DNA from: Janthinobacterium sp. ROICE36 | Lineage (GTDB): Bacteria; Pseudomonadota; Gammaproteobacteria; Burkholderiales; Burkholderiaceae_D | DNA: 64,000 nucleotides | NCBI RefSeq assembly: GCF_002869965.1 | Contig: NZ_PEBS01000007.1 | Span: 1 to 64,000, forward strand | Direction of reading: 5' to 3' | Shown: piece by piece, positions 7,904 to 17,389 of the stretch | How positions within the stretch are numbered: the first letter of the stretch is position 1 | How the letters are laid out: each line of letters opens with the position of its first letter | The notes under the pieces: generated by a model | What the model was told of the DNA's origin: nothing | Seen by the model: only the letters and a program-made list of their open reading frames with translations | Databases searched by the model: none | Program-made: the position numbers and the translations under genes

Positions 7904-8664
7904 CAGTCGCTTTCCAGCCGGTAGCCCACGCCGCGCAGGCTGGCCGGCATGTTCATGACGCCCGCTTCCTCCAGCTTCTTGCGCAGCTTGCTGACATGGC
8001 TGTCCACCGTGCGTTCCAGCGAATTACTCTCGGGCATGCACGATTCCAGTAGTTCCAATCGGCTGCAGACGCGGCGCGGCGTGCGCGCCAGGTGCGCCAG
8101 CAGGCGGAATTCCGTCAGCGTCAGGGTCAAAGGCACGGGCGCACCTTCGCGCAGCACGCTGGCCACATACGTTTCCTGGTCGATTTCGATGGGGCCGCAG
8201 CGCAGGCGCTGGCCGCCCACCGGGTGGTGGCGCACGCGTGAGCGGCGCAGCACGGCCGCCACGCGCGCCACCACTTCGGCCGGATTGAAGGGCTTGATGA
8301 TGTAGTCGTCGGCGCCCACGCGCAGGGCGGCCAGCTTGTCCGCATCCTGGTCGCGCGCCGTCAGCATGATGACAGGCGTTTCGCCGCGCCGCCGCACTTC
8401 CGTCAGCACGCCCCAGCCATCGACACGGGGCATTTGCACGTCGAGCAGCAGCAGGTCCGGCGCCAGGGCCAGGTGCTGTTGCAGCGCTTCCTGGCCATCG
8501 TGCGCGAAGGCGGTGCGGTAGCCGTCGCGTTCCAGATAACCGGCGAGGATGCGGGCAATTTGCGGTTCATCTTCGGCAATCAGGATGAGGGCGGTAGGCG
8601 GCGTGGTGGCAAGAAAAGAGGGCTGGCTGGCGCTGTGATGATAGTTCATGCAGGAGTCTAGCAT
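7903..8664 (-). CDS. OmpR-family response regulator (BaeR-like)
   Basis: A 253-residue regulator. After a roughly 24-residue extension the receiver begins (ALILIAEDEP). Its acidic pocket is Glu31-Asp32, the phosphoacceptor is Asp75 in LLLLDVQMP, with Thr102 and Lys124 in YIIKPF. The winged helix (about 150-250) has the RTVDSHVSKLRKKLE recognition region. ATG at 8664 is chosen because GGAGAGAAAGAAGA directly precedes it; an ATG 15 bases inside has no ribosome site. It is the first gene of a regulator-kinase pair and is separated by 116 bases from the divergent efflux operon, which it probably controls. Confidence 0.9.
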   Translation of the reverse strand: MLDSCMNYHHSASQPSFLATTPPTALILIAEDEPQIARILAGYLERDGYRTAFAHDGQEALQQHLALAPDLLLLDVQMPRVDGWGVLTEVRRRGETPVIMLTARDQDADKLAALRVGADDYIIKPFNPAEVVARVAAVLRRSRVRHHPVGGQRLRCGPIEIDQETYVASVLREGAPVPLTLTLTEFRLLAHLARTPRRVCSRLELLESCMPESNSLERTVDSHVSKLRKKLEEAGVMNMPASLRGVGYRLESD

Positions 8665-8780
8665 TCTTCTTTCTCTCCATCGAATCTCCACATTTCTTTG
8701 ACGAAATATCCACCTTGGCGTTTTATGATGCGCTTATCTGTCGACCGGACCGCCGGTTGGGATCTGCCATAGAAAAGACC

Positions 8781-9938
8781 ATGCATCCGAGCCACCTCAC
8801 CAAGAAAAATAGTTTGATCGTCGCGGCACTGTTCAGCCTTGCCGCCTGTTCCAAACCCGCGCCGCAAGAAGGCGCCACGCCACCCGCCGCAGTGACGGTG
8901 CTCAAGCTGCAAGCCGCGCCCGTGGTCCTCAGCGACGAATTGCCGGGCAGGGTGGCGGCCTTCCGCACGGCCGACATCCGCCCGCAGGTGGGCGGCATCG
9001 TGCTGCGCCGCCAGTTCGAACAGGGCGCCGAAGTGAAGGCGGGGCAGAAGCTGTTCCAGCTCAACCCTGCGCCATTCCAGGCAGACGTCGATTCGGCCGC
9101 CGCCGCGCTGCAGCACGCGGTGGCCACGGCGAACCGCGCCAACAGCCAGGCGGACCGCTTGAAACCGCTGGTCGAAGCGGACGCCATCAGCCGCCAGGCG
9201 TATGACGATGCCGTGGCCCAGCGCGAGCAAGCCGTGGCCACCGTGGCGCAGGCGCGCGCCAGCCTGGCGCGCCGCCGCCTGGACCTGGCTTTTGCCAGCA
9301 TCGAGGCGCCGATTGCAGGGCGTATCGGCTCCGAACTGGTGACGGAAGGCGCGCTGGTAGGCCTGGCCGATGCAATGCCGATGGCGCGCATCCAGCAGAT
9401 TGACAAGGTGTACGTCGACGTGCGCCAGCCGGCCGCCGCGCTGGCGGCGCTGCACGCCTCCGGCACGGGCGGCGCGGACAAGCTGCCCGTGATCATTTTA
9501 GGCGCCGATGGCCAGCCGCATCCCGTCACGGGCCGCATTTTATTCTCCGGCATCAGCGTCGATGCGGGCACGGGCGACGCCGTCATCCGCGTGCTGGTCG
9601 ACAATCCGCAGCGCCAGCTGCTGCCGGGCATGTTCGTGCGCGCCCGCATCGCCCGCGCCGTGCAGCCGAATGGCGTGCTCGTGCCGCAGCAAGCCGTATT
9701 GCACAGCAGCGGCGGCCAGGCGCAGGCCTGGGTGCTCGATGGCGCGCACAAAGCCAGCCTGAAACCGATTAGCGTAGGCGATGTGGTCGACCACCAGTAT
9801 GTGGTCAACGGCGGCTTGACGGCTGGCGAAACGGTCGTCATCGAAGGCCAGGAACGTTTGCAGCCGGGCGCCACCGCAGCGCCGCAGCCGTGGAAGCGCG
9901 CCGTCGTGGCAGCCGCTGCTGCCGCCAAGGCGCGTTGA
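8781..9938 (+). CDS. RND efflux periplasmic adaptor lipoprotein (AcrA/MexA family)
   Basis: A 385-residue membrane-fusion protein. The N-terminal signal ends in the lipobox LAAC, so it should be a lipoprotein anchored to the inner membrane. The lipoyl half-motifs flank an alpha-helical hairpin (ALQHAVATANRANSQADRL to QARASLARRRLDL, about residues 108-175), followed by beta-barrel and membrane-proximal domains (GMFVRARI near residue 290, ending GQERLQPG). ATG at 8781 starts the signal peptide. It is the first gene of a three-gene tripartite pump operon and is probably activated by the divergent two-component pair. Confidence 0.93.
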   Translation: MHPSHLTKKNSLIVAALFSLAACSKPAPQEGATPPAAVTVLKLQAAPVVLSDELPGRVAAFRTADIRPQVGGIVLRRQFEQGAEVKAGQKLFQLNPAPFQADVDSAAAALQHAVATANRANSQADRLKPLVEADAISRQAYDDAVAQREQAVATVAQARASLARRRLDLAFASIEAPIAGRIGSELVTEGALVGLADAMPMARIQQIDKVYVDVRQPAAALAALHASGTGGADKLPVIILGADGQPHPVTGRILFSGISVDAGTGDAVIRVLVDNPQRQLLPGMFVRARIARAVQPNGVLVPQQAVLHSSGGQAQAWVLDGAHKASLKPISVGDVVDHQYVVNGGLTAGETVVIEGQERLQPGATAAPQPWKRAVVAAAAAAKAR

Positions 9939-9971
9939 TGCACCATTTGAATACAATGAAAGCGTAATGAC

Positions 9972-12900
9972 ATGCCTCAATTTTTCATCAACCGCCCCGT
10001 TTTTGCGTGGGTGGTGGCGGTCTTCATCGTCCTGTTCGGACTGATCGCCATACCGCAATTGCCGATTGCGCGTTTCCCCTCGGTGGCGCCGGCCAGCGTC
10101 AGCATCAGCGCCAACTACCCCGGCGCCACGCCGCAAACCATGAACGATGCCGTGGTAGGCCTGATCGAACGCGAACTGTCGGGCGTCAAGCACCTGCTGT
10201 ATTTCGAGTCGTCCACCGATACCTCGGGGTCGGCCTCGATCACTGTCACCTTCCAGCCGGGCACGAATCCGGAAATGGCGCAGGTGGATGTGCAGAACCG
10301 CCTGAAAGCCATCGAGCCGCGCCTGCCGCAAACCGTGCGGCAAAATGGCTTGACGGTGGAGTCGGCGTCGTCCGGCTTCCTGATGATCGTCAGCCTGATT
10401 TCCCAGAATGGCCAGCATGATGAAGTGGCGCTGGGCGACTACCTGGCGCGCAATGTGACGGAAGAACTGCGCCGTATTCCCGGCGTGGGCAAGGTGCAGC
10501 TGTTCGGCTCCGAGCGTGCCATGCGCATCTGGGTCGACCCGGCCAAGCTGGTGTCGTACAACATCGCCATGGGCGAGCTGACGGCCGCCATCGCGCAGCA
10601 AAATACGCAGATCGCCCCGGGCCGCCTGGGCGATACGCCTGCCGTCGAAGGCCAGCGCGTCACCATCCCGCTGACGGTGCAGGGCCAGTTGCAAACGCCC
10701 GCCGAATTTGCCGCCATCGTGCTGCGTGCGAACGCGGACGGCTCGAAAGTGACCATCGGCGACGTGGCCAGAGTGGCGCTGGGCGCGCAAAGCTTCAATT
10801 TCAGCATCCGCGAAAACGGGCAAGCTGCTTCCGGCGCGGCCATCATGCTGTCGCCGGGCGCCAACGCCGTGCAGACGGCGGCGGGCGTGCGCGCGCGCAT
10901 GGCCGAACTGGTGCACAGCATGCCGGCCGGGATCGAGTATTCGGTGCCGTTCGATACGGCGCCGTTCGTGAAAATCTCGATTGAAAAGGTCATCGTCACT
11001 CTGTTAGAGGCGATGGTGCTGGTCTTCCTCGTCATGTATCTGTTCCTGCAAAAGATACGCTACACCCTGATTCCCGCCATCGTCGCGCCCATCGCCCTGA
11101 TGGGCACCTTTACCGTGATGCTGCTGGCTGGCTATTCCGTCAACGTGCTGACCATGTTTGGCATGGTGCTGGCCATCGGCATCATCGTCGACGACGCCAT
11201 CGTCGTGGTGGAAGCGGTGGAGCGCCTGATGGCCACCGAGGGCCTGTCGCCGAAGGAAGCGACGTCGAAAGCGATGCGCGAAATCACCGGTGCGGTGGTC
11301 GGCATCACCCTGGTGCTGACGGCCGTGTTCATCCCGATGGCGCTGGCCAGCGGTTCCGTGGGCGCCATCTACCGCCAGTTCACGCTGGCCATGGCCGTCT
11401 CGATTTTGTTCTCGGCATTTTTGGCCCTGACCCTGACGCCGGCCTTGTGCGCCACCATGCTCAAACCGATAGGCCCACACGATCACGATAAAAAGGGCTT
11501 TTTCCTGTGGTTCGACCGCCAGTTTGAGCGCATGACGGCCCGCTATGAAAAGGGCGTGGTGGCCATGCTGAAGCGCGCCGGCCGTTCGATGGTCGTGTAT
11601 GGCGCCATCGTCGCGGCGCTGGGCGTGGCCTTCATGCAGCTGCCGTCGGCCTTCTTGCCGGAGGAAGACCAGGGCTATTTCATTACCTCGATCCAGTTGC
11701 CATCCGACGCCACCATGGAGCGCACGCTTGATGTCGTCAAGCTGTACGAGCAGCACGTGGCCACGCGGCCCGGCATCGAGGTGAATCAATCGATCCTCGG
11801 CTTCAGCTTTTCCGGCGCGGGGCCGAACGCGGGCCTGGCGTTCACCATGCTGAAGGACTGGAAACAGCGCAACGGCGCCACGGCGCAGGAAGAAGTGGCG
11901 CTGGCGCAGGCCGCCATGGCGCAGGCGAAGGAGGGCGTAATCATGAGCCTGATGCCGCCCGCCATCGATGAACTGGGCAACTCGTCCGGCTTTTCCATGC
12001 GCCTGCAAGACCGCGCCAACCAGGGTGTCAACGCCTTGCAGGCGGCGCAGAACCAGTTGCTGGGCCTGGCCGCGCAAAGCAGCAAGGTGGCGGGCGTGTA
12101 TCCGGATGGCTTGCCGCCCGGCGCCAGCGTGCGCCTCGATATCGACCGCAGCAAGGCCGAAGCGCTGGGCGTGTCGTTTACGGCCATTGCCGACATGCTG
12201 ACGGCGGCCATGGGCTCGACCTACGTCAACGATTTTCCGAATGCTGGCCGCATGCAGCAGGTGATCATCCAGGCCGATGCGCCGTCGCGCATGCAGTTGA
12301 ACGATGTGCTGGCCCTGCGCATCCGCAATAACGCGGGCGCCATGGTGGCCTTGGGTGAACTGGTGCGTCCCGTGTGGAGCGAATCGCCGCTGCAACTGGT
12401 GCGTTATCAGGGCTATCCGGCGGCGCGCATTTCCGGCAGCGCTGCGCCTGGCGTGTCCAGCGGCGACGCCATGCTGGAAATGGAACGGTTGGTGAAACAG
12501 CTGCCGCCCGGCTTCGCGCTGGCGTGGACGGGCCAGTCGCTGCAAGAGAAGGAATCGGCCTCGCAGGCGCCCATGCTGATGGCGCTGTCGATGCTGGTGG
12601 TCTTCCTCGTGCTGGCGGCCCTGTATGAAAGCTGGTCGATTCCCGTCTCCGTCATGCTGGTGGTGCCACTGGGCTTGCTGGGCGCCGTGCTGGCAGTGAT
12701 GCTGCGCGGCATGCCGAACGATGTGTTCTTCAAGGTGGGCATGATCACGATTATCGGCCTGTCGGCGAAGAATGCGATCCTGATTGTCGAATACGCGCGC
12801 CAGTTGCAGGCGCAGGGCAAGGGGCTGGTCGAGGCGACGGTGGAAGCTGCCCGCTTGCGTTTGCGCCCGATCCTGATGACCTCATTGGCATTCGCGCTGG

Positions 12901-13118
12901 GCGTGGTGCCGCTGATGCTGGCCACGGGCGCCAGCGCCGAGACGCAGCATGCGATCGGCACGGGCGTGTTCGGCGGCATGATCACCGCCACCGTGCTGGC
13001 CGTGTTTTTCGTGCCCGTGTTCTTTGTCGTGGTGCTGGGCGCCGTCGACAAGGCGGGCAGCTATTTCAACAAACGCAGTAATCGCACCGCCGTCAAGGCG
13101 GTGGAAGGAGAGTTGTAA
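9972..13118 (+). CDS. RND multidrug efflux transporter, HAE1 type (AcrB/MexB family)
   Basis: A 1048-residue inner-membrane proton/drug antiporter of the usual family length. It starts with the typical PQFFINRPVFAWVVAVF. The proton-relay region in transmembrane helix 4 carries the two adjacent aspartates (GIIVDDAIVVVEA, near residue 408), and helix 10 carries the conserved lysine in GLSAKNAILIVEYA. Pore-domain motifs such as LPEEDQGY are present. It is 33 bases after the adaptor gene, and its stop overlaps the outer-membrane gene start, so all three parts are made together. Substrates cannot be predicted from sequence alone. Confidence 0.95.
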   Translation: MPQFFINRPVFAWVVAVFIVLFGLIAIPQLPIARFPSVAPASVSISANYPGATPQTMNDAVVGLIERELSGVKHLLYFESSTDTSGSASITVTFQPGTNPEMAQVDVQNRLKAIEPRLPQTVRQNGLTVESASSGFLMIVSLISQNGQHDEVALGDYLARNVTEELRRIPGVGKVQLFGSERAMRIWVDPAKLVSYNIAMGELTAAIAQQNTQIAPGRLGDTPAVEGQRVTIPLTVQGQLQTPAEFAAIVLRANADGSKVTIGDVARVALGAQSFNFSIRENGQAASGAAIMLSPGANAVQTAAGVRARMAELVHSMPAGIEYSVPFDTAPFVKISIEKVIVTLLEAMVLVFLVMYLFLQKIRYTLIPAIVAPIALMGTFTVMLLAGYSVNVLTMFGMVLAIGIIVDDAIVVVEAVERLMATEGLSPKEATSKAMREITGAVVGITLVLTAVFIPMALASGSVGAIYRQFTLAMAVSILFSAFLALTLTPALCATMLKPIGPHDHDKKGFFLWFDRQFERMTARYEKGVVAMLKRAGRSMVVYGAIVAALGVAFMQLPSAFLPEEDQGYFITSIQLPSDATMERTLDVVKLYEQHVATRPGIEVNQSILGFSFSGAGPNAGLAFTMLKDWKQRNGATAQEEVALAQAAMAQAKEGVIMSLMPPAIDELGNSSGFSMRLQDRANQGVNALQAAQNQLLGLAAQSSKVAGVYPDGLPPGASVRLDIDRSKAEALGVSFTAIADMLTAAMGSTYVNDFPNAGRMQQVIIQADAPSRMQLNDVLALRIRNNAGAMVALGELVRPVWSESPLQLVRYQGYPAARISGSAAPGVSSGDAMLEMERLVKQLPPGFALAWTGQSLQEKESASQAPMLMALSMLVVFLVLAALYESWSIPVSVMLVVPLGLLGAVLAVMLRGMPNDVFFKVGMITIIGLSAKNAILIVEYARQLQAQGKGLVEATVEAARLRLRPILMTSLAFALGVVPLMLATGASAETQHAIGTGVFGGMITATVLAVFFVPVFFVVVLGAVDKAGSYFNKRSNRTAVKAVEGEL

Positions 13119-14482
13119 TGCGTTTGATTTTTATCACGCCCCTGGCCGCGCTGGCCTTGTCGGCCTGTTCATTGGCGCCGCCGCTGGTCAAGCCGGTGCC
13201 GCCTATCCCTGCCGCTTATGCCGAGGTTACCGCACCGGGCAGCGCCGCCGACCTGGGCTGGCGCCAGATGCTGCTCGATGCGCGCCTGCAGCGCCTGGTC
13301 GACATCGCACTGGACAACAACCGCGACTTGCGCGTGGCGTCCCTGAACGTGGAGGCCGTGCGGGCCCAGTACCAGATCCAGGATGCGGGCCGCACTCCGG
13401 CCATCGGCGCCAATGCGGGCGGGGTGCGCCAGCGCGGCGCCGATGCGACTGTTCAAAACACGTTCACGGCAGGTATCGCCATGAACGCATTCGAAATCGA
13501 CCTGTTCGGCCGCCTGCGTTCCCTGTCGGACGCCGCGTTTGCCCGCTACCTGGCCACGCAGCAGGGCCAGCGCGCCGCGCACATGGCCTTGATCGGCGGC
13601 GTGGCCGATGCGTATCTGGAACAACGGCTGGCCGAGGAACAGCTGGCGCTGGCGCGGCAAACCCTGGCCGACTGGCGCCAGGCATTGTTGCTGACACAGC
13701 GCCTGCACGGCGCGCAGCAGGGCAGTGGCCTGGACGTGGCGCAAGCCGAAGGGCAGGCGGCCACGGCGGAAGCGGACGTGCAGGCGCGGGAGCGGGCCAG
13801 TGCCTTGGCCCGCAACAACCTGGAATTGCTGCTGGGCGCGCCGCTGCCAGCCGATTTGCCCGCTGGCCGGCCGCTCGATGGCCAGCCCGTACTGACGCAG
13901 CTGCCACCCGGCCTGCCGTCGGACTTGCTGGCGCGCCGTCCCGACATCTTGCAAGCCGAATATGCGCTGGTGGCGGCGAATGCGGAAATCGGCGCCGCCC
14001 GTGCCGCCTTCTTCCCGCGTCTGTCGCTGACGGCGTCGCTGGGCCTGGCCAGCCCGGAGCTCGGTGATCTGTTCCGTGGCAGCGCGCGCGGCTGGTCGTT
14101 CGCGCCGCAAGTCACGCAGCCGCTGTTCCAGGGCGGCCAGCTGCGCGCGGAACTGCAACTGTCGCGGCTGCGCAAGGACGTCGCCGTGTTGCAATACGAG
14201 CAAGCGATCCAGTCGGCCTTCCGCGACGTGCGCGACGGCCTGGCCGGCAGCGCCACGTATGCGCAGCAGATTGCCGCGCAGCAGCGCGTAGCGGCAGCCG
14301 CCGAACAGCGGCGCAAGCTGTCGGCCTTGCGCTATGGCGCGGGCCAGGACAGTCGGCTGGAATTGCTCGACGCGCAGCGCCAGTCGTATGCGGCACAGCA
14401 ATCTTTGCTAGACTTGCGACGCGACCAGTTCAAGTCGGCGGTGGCCCTGTACAAGGCGCTGGGGGGCGGGCTGACGGAGTAA
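13118..14482 (+). CDS. Outer-membrane efflux channel lipoprotein (OprM/NodT family)
   Basis: A 454-residue outer-membrane factor. The signal ends in the lipobox LSAC, giving a lipid-anchored mature protein. Two repeated efflux-protein halves are visible, with AFEIDLFGRLRSLSDAAFARYLAT in the first (about residues 124-147, split here only for description) and the DLLARRPDILQAE and GAARAAFFPRLSLTASLG motifs in the second. The ATG overlaps the transporter stop codon. It completes a tripartite pump that exports across both membranes. Confidence 0.93.
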   Translation: MRLIFITPLAALALSACSLAPPLVKPVPPIPAAYAEVTAPGSAADLGWRQMLLDARLQRLVDIALDNNRDLRVASLNVEAVRAQYQIQDAGRTPAIGANAGGVRQRGADATVQNTFTAGIAMNAFEIDLFGRLRSLSDAAFARYLATQQGQRAAHMALIGGVADAYLEQRLAEEQLALARQTLADWRQALLLTQRLHGAQQGSGLDVAQAEGQAATAEADVQARERASALARNNLELLLGAPLPADLPAGRPLDGQPVLTQLPPGLPSDLLARRPDILQAEYALVAANAEIGAARAAFFPRLSLTASLGLASPELGDLFRGSARGWSFAPQVTQPLFQGGQLRAELQLSRLRKDVAVLQYEQAIQSAFRDVRDGLAGSATYAQQIAAQQRVAAAAEQRRKLSALRYGAGQDSRLELLDAQRQSYAAQQSLLDLRRDQFKSAVALYKALGGGLTE

Positions 14483-14527
14483 TGGTGCCGCTCTGGCCCC
14501 GACATGTGGGTCATTTTAGGAGAAAGA

Positions 14528-14872
14528 ATGCGCGACACCGATGTTTTAGGCACGATCAACGACGGCGTGTTTTTTGCAAGAATATTTGGGCCAGAGCGCG
14601 ATTGGGACGCGGCGCTCGATGCCAGGGACGCCATCGCCTTCGATGCTGCCTGGCGCGAAAGCTATGACAGGCTCCCGCAAGACGATGCCGCGACGGCGCC
14701 GGTGAGGGAGGCCGCTTTCAAGGCGGTTTTCCGCTTGACGGCCAACCCGGACCTGGCCGCCTGCGTCTCCGACGATTTCGGCCTGATCGCCCAGGCCCGC
14801 TTGCAAGCTGCCGATATCGCCTTCATCGACAGCTTGTGGGATTGCTATGCGCGGGGCGAGTTTCCCGCTTAA
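14528..14872 (+). CDS. Hypothetical cytoplasmic protein
   Basis: A 114-residue, acidic, largely helical protein that I do not recognise. There is no signal peptide or membrane segment. Aromatic and acidic residues are frequent (RIFGPERDWDAAL, then FIDSLWDCYARGEFP at the C-terminus). The ATG at 14528 follows a GGAGAAAGA ribosome site at good spacing. It lies 45 bases after the efflux operon and could be its last gene; the downstream arsB gene has its own promoter. Function unknown. Confidence 0.65.
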   Translation: MRDTDVLGTINDGVFFARIFGPERDWDAALDARDAIAFDAAWRESYDRLPQDDAATAPVREAAFKAVFRLTANPDLAACVSDDFGLIAQARLQAADIAFIDSLWDCYARGEFPA

Positions 14873-14887
14873 CAGGCGCGCAGGGAT

Positions 14888-14944
14888 GCGACAGCACCGA
14901 TACGCATTGGTATAATTCAATATTTCCAGCATTATGGAATAATT
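14888..14944 (+). promoter_or_regulatory. arsB promoter with overlapping palindromic operator
   Basis: A -35-like GCGACA (14888-14893) and a perfect -10 TATAAT (14911-14916) are 17 bases apart. Immediately downstream, TTCCA (14924-14928) and TGGAA (14935-14939) form the core of a longer imperfect palindrome covering 14919-14944. An operator at the transcription start is where an ArsR-type repressor would act; no arsR gene is nearby, so the repressor, if any, would act from elsewhere. Confidence 0.55.
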
Positions 14945-14972
14945 AAATGTGGCAGTGACCGGAACGGATACC

Positions 14973-16253
14973 ATGCTCATCGCTTTCCTGATCTTTCTCG
15001 CCACCCTGACCCTGGTCATCTGGCAACCGCGCGGCCTGGGCATCGGCTGGAGCGCCGTCATCGGTGCCTGCGTGGCCTTGCTGGCCGGCGTGATCCACTG
15101 GGGCGACATCCCCGTCGTCTGGCATATCGTGTGGAATGCCACCGGCACCTTCATCGCCGTGATCATGATCAGCCTGCTGCTCGACGCGGCCGGCTTTTTC
15201 GAGTGGGCTGCGCTGCACGTGGCGCGCTGGGGTGGCGGCAGCGGTAGAAAACTGTTCGTGCTGCTGGTCTTGCTGGGTGCCCTGGTATCGGCCGTGTTCG
15301 CCAACGACGGGGCCGCGCTGATCCTGACACCCATCGTCATCGCCATGCTGCGGGCGCTGAAGTTTTCCACCAAAGCTACCCTGGCCTACGTCATGGCGGC
15401 CGGTTTTATTGCGGACACAGCCAGCCTGCCGCTGGTGGTGTCGAACCTGGTGAATATCGTTTCGGCCGATTTCTTCAAGATCGGCTTTGCCGAGTACGCG
15501 TCCGTGATGGTGCCCGTCAACGTCGTCGCCGTGGCCGCCACCCTGGGCGTCTTGCTGCTTTTCTTCCGCCAGGATATCCCGCGCGACTATGATGCTTCGC
15601 AGCTGAAGCTTCCGGGCGCCGCCATCCGCGACCTGGCCACCTTCCGCGCCGGCTGGCCGGTGCTGGCGCTGCTGCTGGTGGGCTTTTTCTCGCAAGAAGC
15701 CCTGGGCGTGCCCATCAGCCTGATCGCCGCCGTGGGCGCCGCGTTGCTGCTGGGCGTGGCGGGCAAGGGCCACGTGATTTCCACGCGCCACGTGATCCGC
15801 CATGCGCCGTGGCATATCGTCGTCTTTTCGCTGGGCATGTACCTGGTCGTATATGGCTTGCGCAATGCGGGCTTGACGGCGTACCTGACGGGCATGCTGA
15901 ATCACTTTGCCCAGTATGGCGTGTGGGGCGCAGCCATGGGCACGGGCGTGCTGACGGCATTCTTGTCTTCCGTGATGAACAACCTGCCGACGGTGCTGGT
16001 GGGCGCGCTGGCCATCGACCCGACGACGGCGCAGGGGGCTGTGCGCGAGGCGATGATCTACGCCAACGTCATCGGCAGCGACCTGGGGCCGAAGATCACG
16101 CCGATCGGCAGCCTGGCTACCTTGCTGTGGCTGCATGTGCTCGACAGCAAGAACATCCACATTTCCTGGGGCTACTATTTCCGTGTCGGCATCGTGCTGA
16201 CCGTGCCCGTGCTCTTGCTGACCCTGGCCGCACTGGCGCTGCGCCTGTCCTGA
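14973..16253 (+). CDS. arsB: Arsenite/antimonite efflux pump ArsB
   Basis: A 426-residue inner-membrane transporter with about 12 membrane segments. It exports arsenite by proton exchange, or as the channel of an ArsAB pump. The N-terminus ([16 protein letters not shown]) and motifs such as [14 protein letters not shown] and [15 protein letters not shown] are close to classical ArsB. The ATG at 14973 is chosen because it matches the family start; a GTG at 14949 would add eight residues. No arsR, arsC or arsA lies nearby, so it is a solitary pump, with a clear promoter and palindrome in front. Confidence 0.93.
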   Translation: MLIAFLIFLATLTLVIWQPRGLGIGWSAVIGACVALLAGVIHWGDIPVVWHIVWNATGTFIAVIMISLLLDAAGFFEWAALHVARWGGGSGRKLFVLLVLLGALVSAVFANDGAALILTPIVIAMLRALKFSTKATLAYVMAAGFIADTASLPLVVSNLVNIVSADFFKIGFAEYASVMVPVNVVAVAATLGVLLLFFRQDIPRDYDASQLKLPGAAIRDLATFRAGWPVLALLLVGFFSQEALGVPISLIAAVGAALLLGVAGKGHVISTRHVIRHAPWHIVVFSLGMYLVVYGLRNAGLTAYLTGMLNHFAQYGVWGAAMGTGVLTAFLSSVMNNLPTVLVGALAIDPTTAQGAVREAMIYANVIGSDLGPKITPIGSLATLLWLHVLDSKNIHISWGYYFRVGIVLTVPVLLLTLAALALRLS

Positions 16254-16298
16254 GTTCCGTGTATGGTGGTGGCTGACAGCAACTTTAACTGGAAAGCC

Positions 16299-16928
16299 AT
16301 GAAATTACTGCTTGTGGGCGCCACCGGTCTGGTGGGCCGCGAAGTGCTGCGCCTGGCGCTCGCCGACGCGCGCGTCAGCACGGTGGTGGCGCCGGTGCGC
16401 AAGGCCTTGCCGCCCCATGCGAAACTGCAGGCGCCCCTCATCGACTTCGATCACTTGCCGCCCGACGCGCCGTGGTGGCAGGCCGACGCCGTCATTTGTA
16501 CCCTGGGCACGACCATGAAGGTGGCGGGCACGCGGCAAGTATTTTCGCGCGTGGACCATGACTATCCGCTGGCCGTGGCGCGCCTGGCGCTGGCGGCGGG
16601 CACGCGCACGTATGCGCTCAATTCGGCCGCCGGCGCCAACGCCGCGTCGCGTATCTTCTACAACCGCGTCAAGGGCGAGCTGGAACGCGATCTGCAAGCG
16701 TTGGGCTTTGCATCGCTCACGCACGTGCGGCCGGGCCTGATCGGCGGCGAGCGCGACGTGGCACGGGCCGGCGAGGGCGCCGCCTTGCGCCTCTTGCGCG
16801 TGCTGGGCCCCGTGCTGCCGCACCGCTGGCGCATCAATCCGGCACCGCGCATCGCCAGCGCCTTGCTGGAAGCGGCGCTGGCCGGTGCCCCAGGGCTGCA
16901 TATTGTGACCTCGGAGCGCCTGCTGTGA
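16299..16928 (+). CDS. NAD(P)-binding Rossmann oxidoreductase (atypical SDR, HTATIP2-like)
   Basis: A 209-residue cytoplasmic protein with an N-terminal dinucleotide-binding motif LLLVGATGLVGREVL (residues 3-17), then AVICTLGTTMKVAGT near residue 68 and the YNRVKGELERDLQ segment holding the atypical SDR Tyr-x-x-x-Lys pair. The C-terminal THVRPGLIGGER matches short NAD(P)H-binding proteins of the HTATIP2/YbjT type. ATG at 16299 follows GGAAA; an upstream ATG would only add a non-conserved tail. It is 45 bases downstream of arsB. The substrate is unknown. Confidence 0.8.
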   Translation: MKLLLVGATGLVGREVLRLALADARVSTVVAPVRKALPPHAKLQAPLIDFDHLPPDAPWWQADAVICTLGTTMKVAGTRQVFSRVDHDYPLAVARLALAAGTRTYALNSAAGANAASRIFYNRVKGELERDLQALGFASLTHVRPGLIGGERDVARAGEGAALRLLRVLGPVLPHRWRINPAPRIASALLEAALAGAPGLHIVTSERLL

Positions 16929-16975
16929 AGGGCGCAGCCGACTGATTTTTGTTCCCGTGCCTGAAAGTGTAGATA

Positions 16976-17194
16976 ATGCAGACAGTACGATCTTATCAGG
17001 CCAGCGACCGCGAGGCCTGCCTGGCCATCTTCGACGGCAATACGCCGCGCTTTTTTGATGCATCGGAGCGCGCGGGCTGTGCCGCCTGGCTGGAAGAGTC
17101 AAAGCAGCCGTATCTGCTCATCGAACGCGATGGCCGCCGCCTGAGCCTGCGCCTTCGATTTCGCGCCACCGAAACTGAGCGTCGTGCTGGATAA
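16976..17194 (+). pseudogene. N-terminal fragment of a GNAT acetyltransferase
   Basis: Codons 1-53 look like the start of a GNAT-family N-acetyltransferase (VRSYQASDREACLAIF, then NTPRFFDASER and QPYLLIERDG). Homology then stops and the frame runs out at 17194 without the acetyl-CoA-binding motif (R/Q-x-x-G-x-G/A) that would follow. About 100 residues are missing. The broken end runs directly into flavin-reductase sequence in another frame, so a deletion appears to have fused two unrelated genes. Confidence 0.7.
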
Positions 17195-17372
17195 GGCCAC
17201 GCGCACGCGCGCGCTGGTCGAGGGGAGCGGCACGTTTGTCAATCAGGCGGCCTACGACCTGTTCATCGGCGAAGTGGTGGGCGCCTGGGCCGATACGCGC
17301 GTGCTCCGCGACGGGCACTGGCATTTTGAGCAGGCCGATCCAGCGTGGCGCAGCCTGCATTACATCGCCGGC
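17151..17372 (+). pseudogene. Flavin reductase fragment, lacking its start and middle
   Basis: From 17151 this frame reads FDFAPPKLSVVLDKATRTR then ALVEGSGTFV, followed directly by NQAAYDLFIGEVVGAW, WADTRVLRDGHWHF and SLHYIAG. These are two separated parts of a flavin-reductase-type flavoprotein; the N-terminus and the stretch between GTFV and NQAAYDL (usually several dozen residues) are absent. It has no ribosome site or start of its own. The remnant abuts the GNAT fragment and ends just before the DUF2145 gene, which runs in the opposite direction. Assignment rests on recalled family motifs. Confidence 0.6.
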
Positions 17373-17389
17373 GTGACGCGCAGAGCTGA

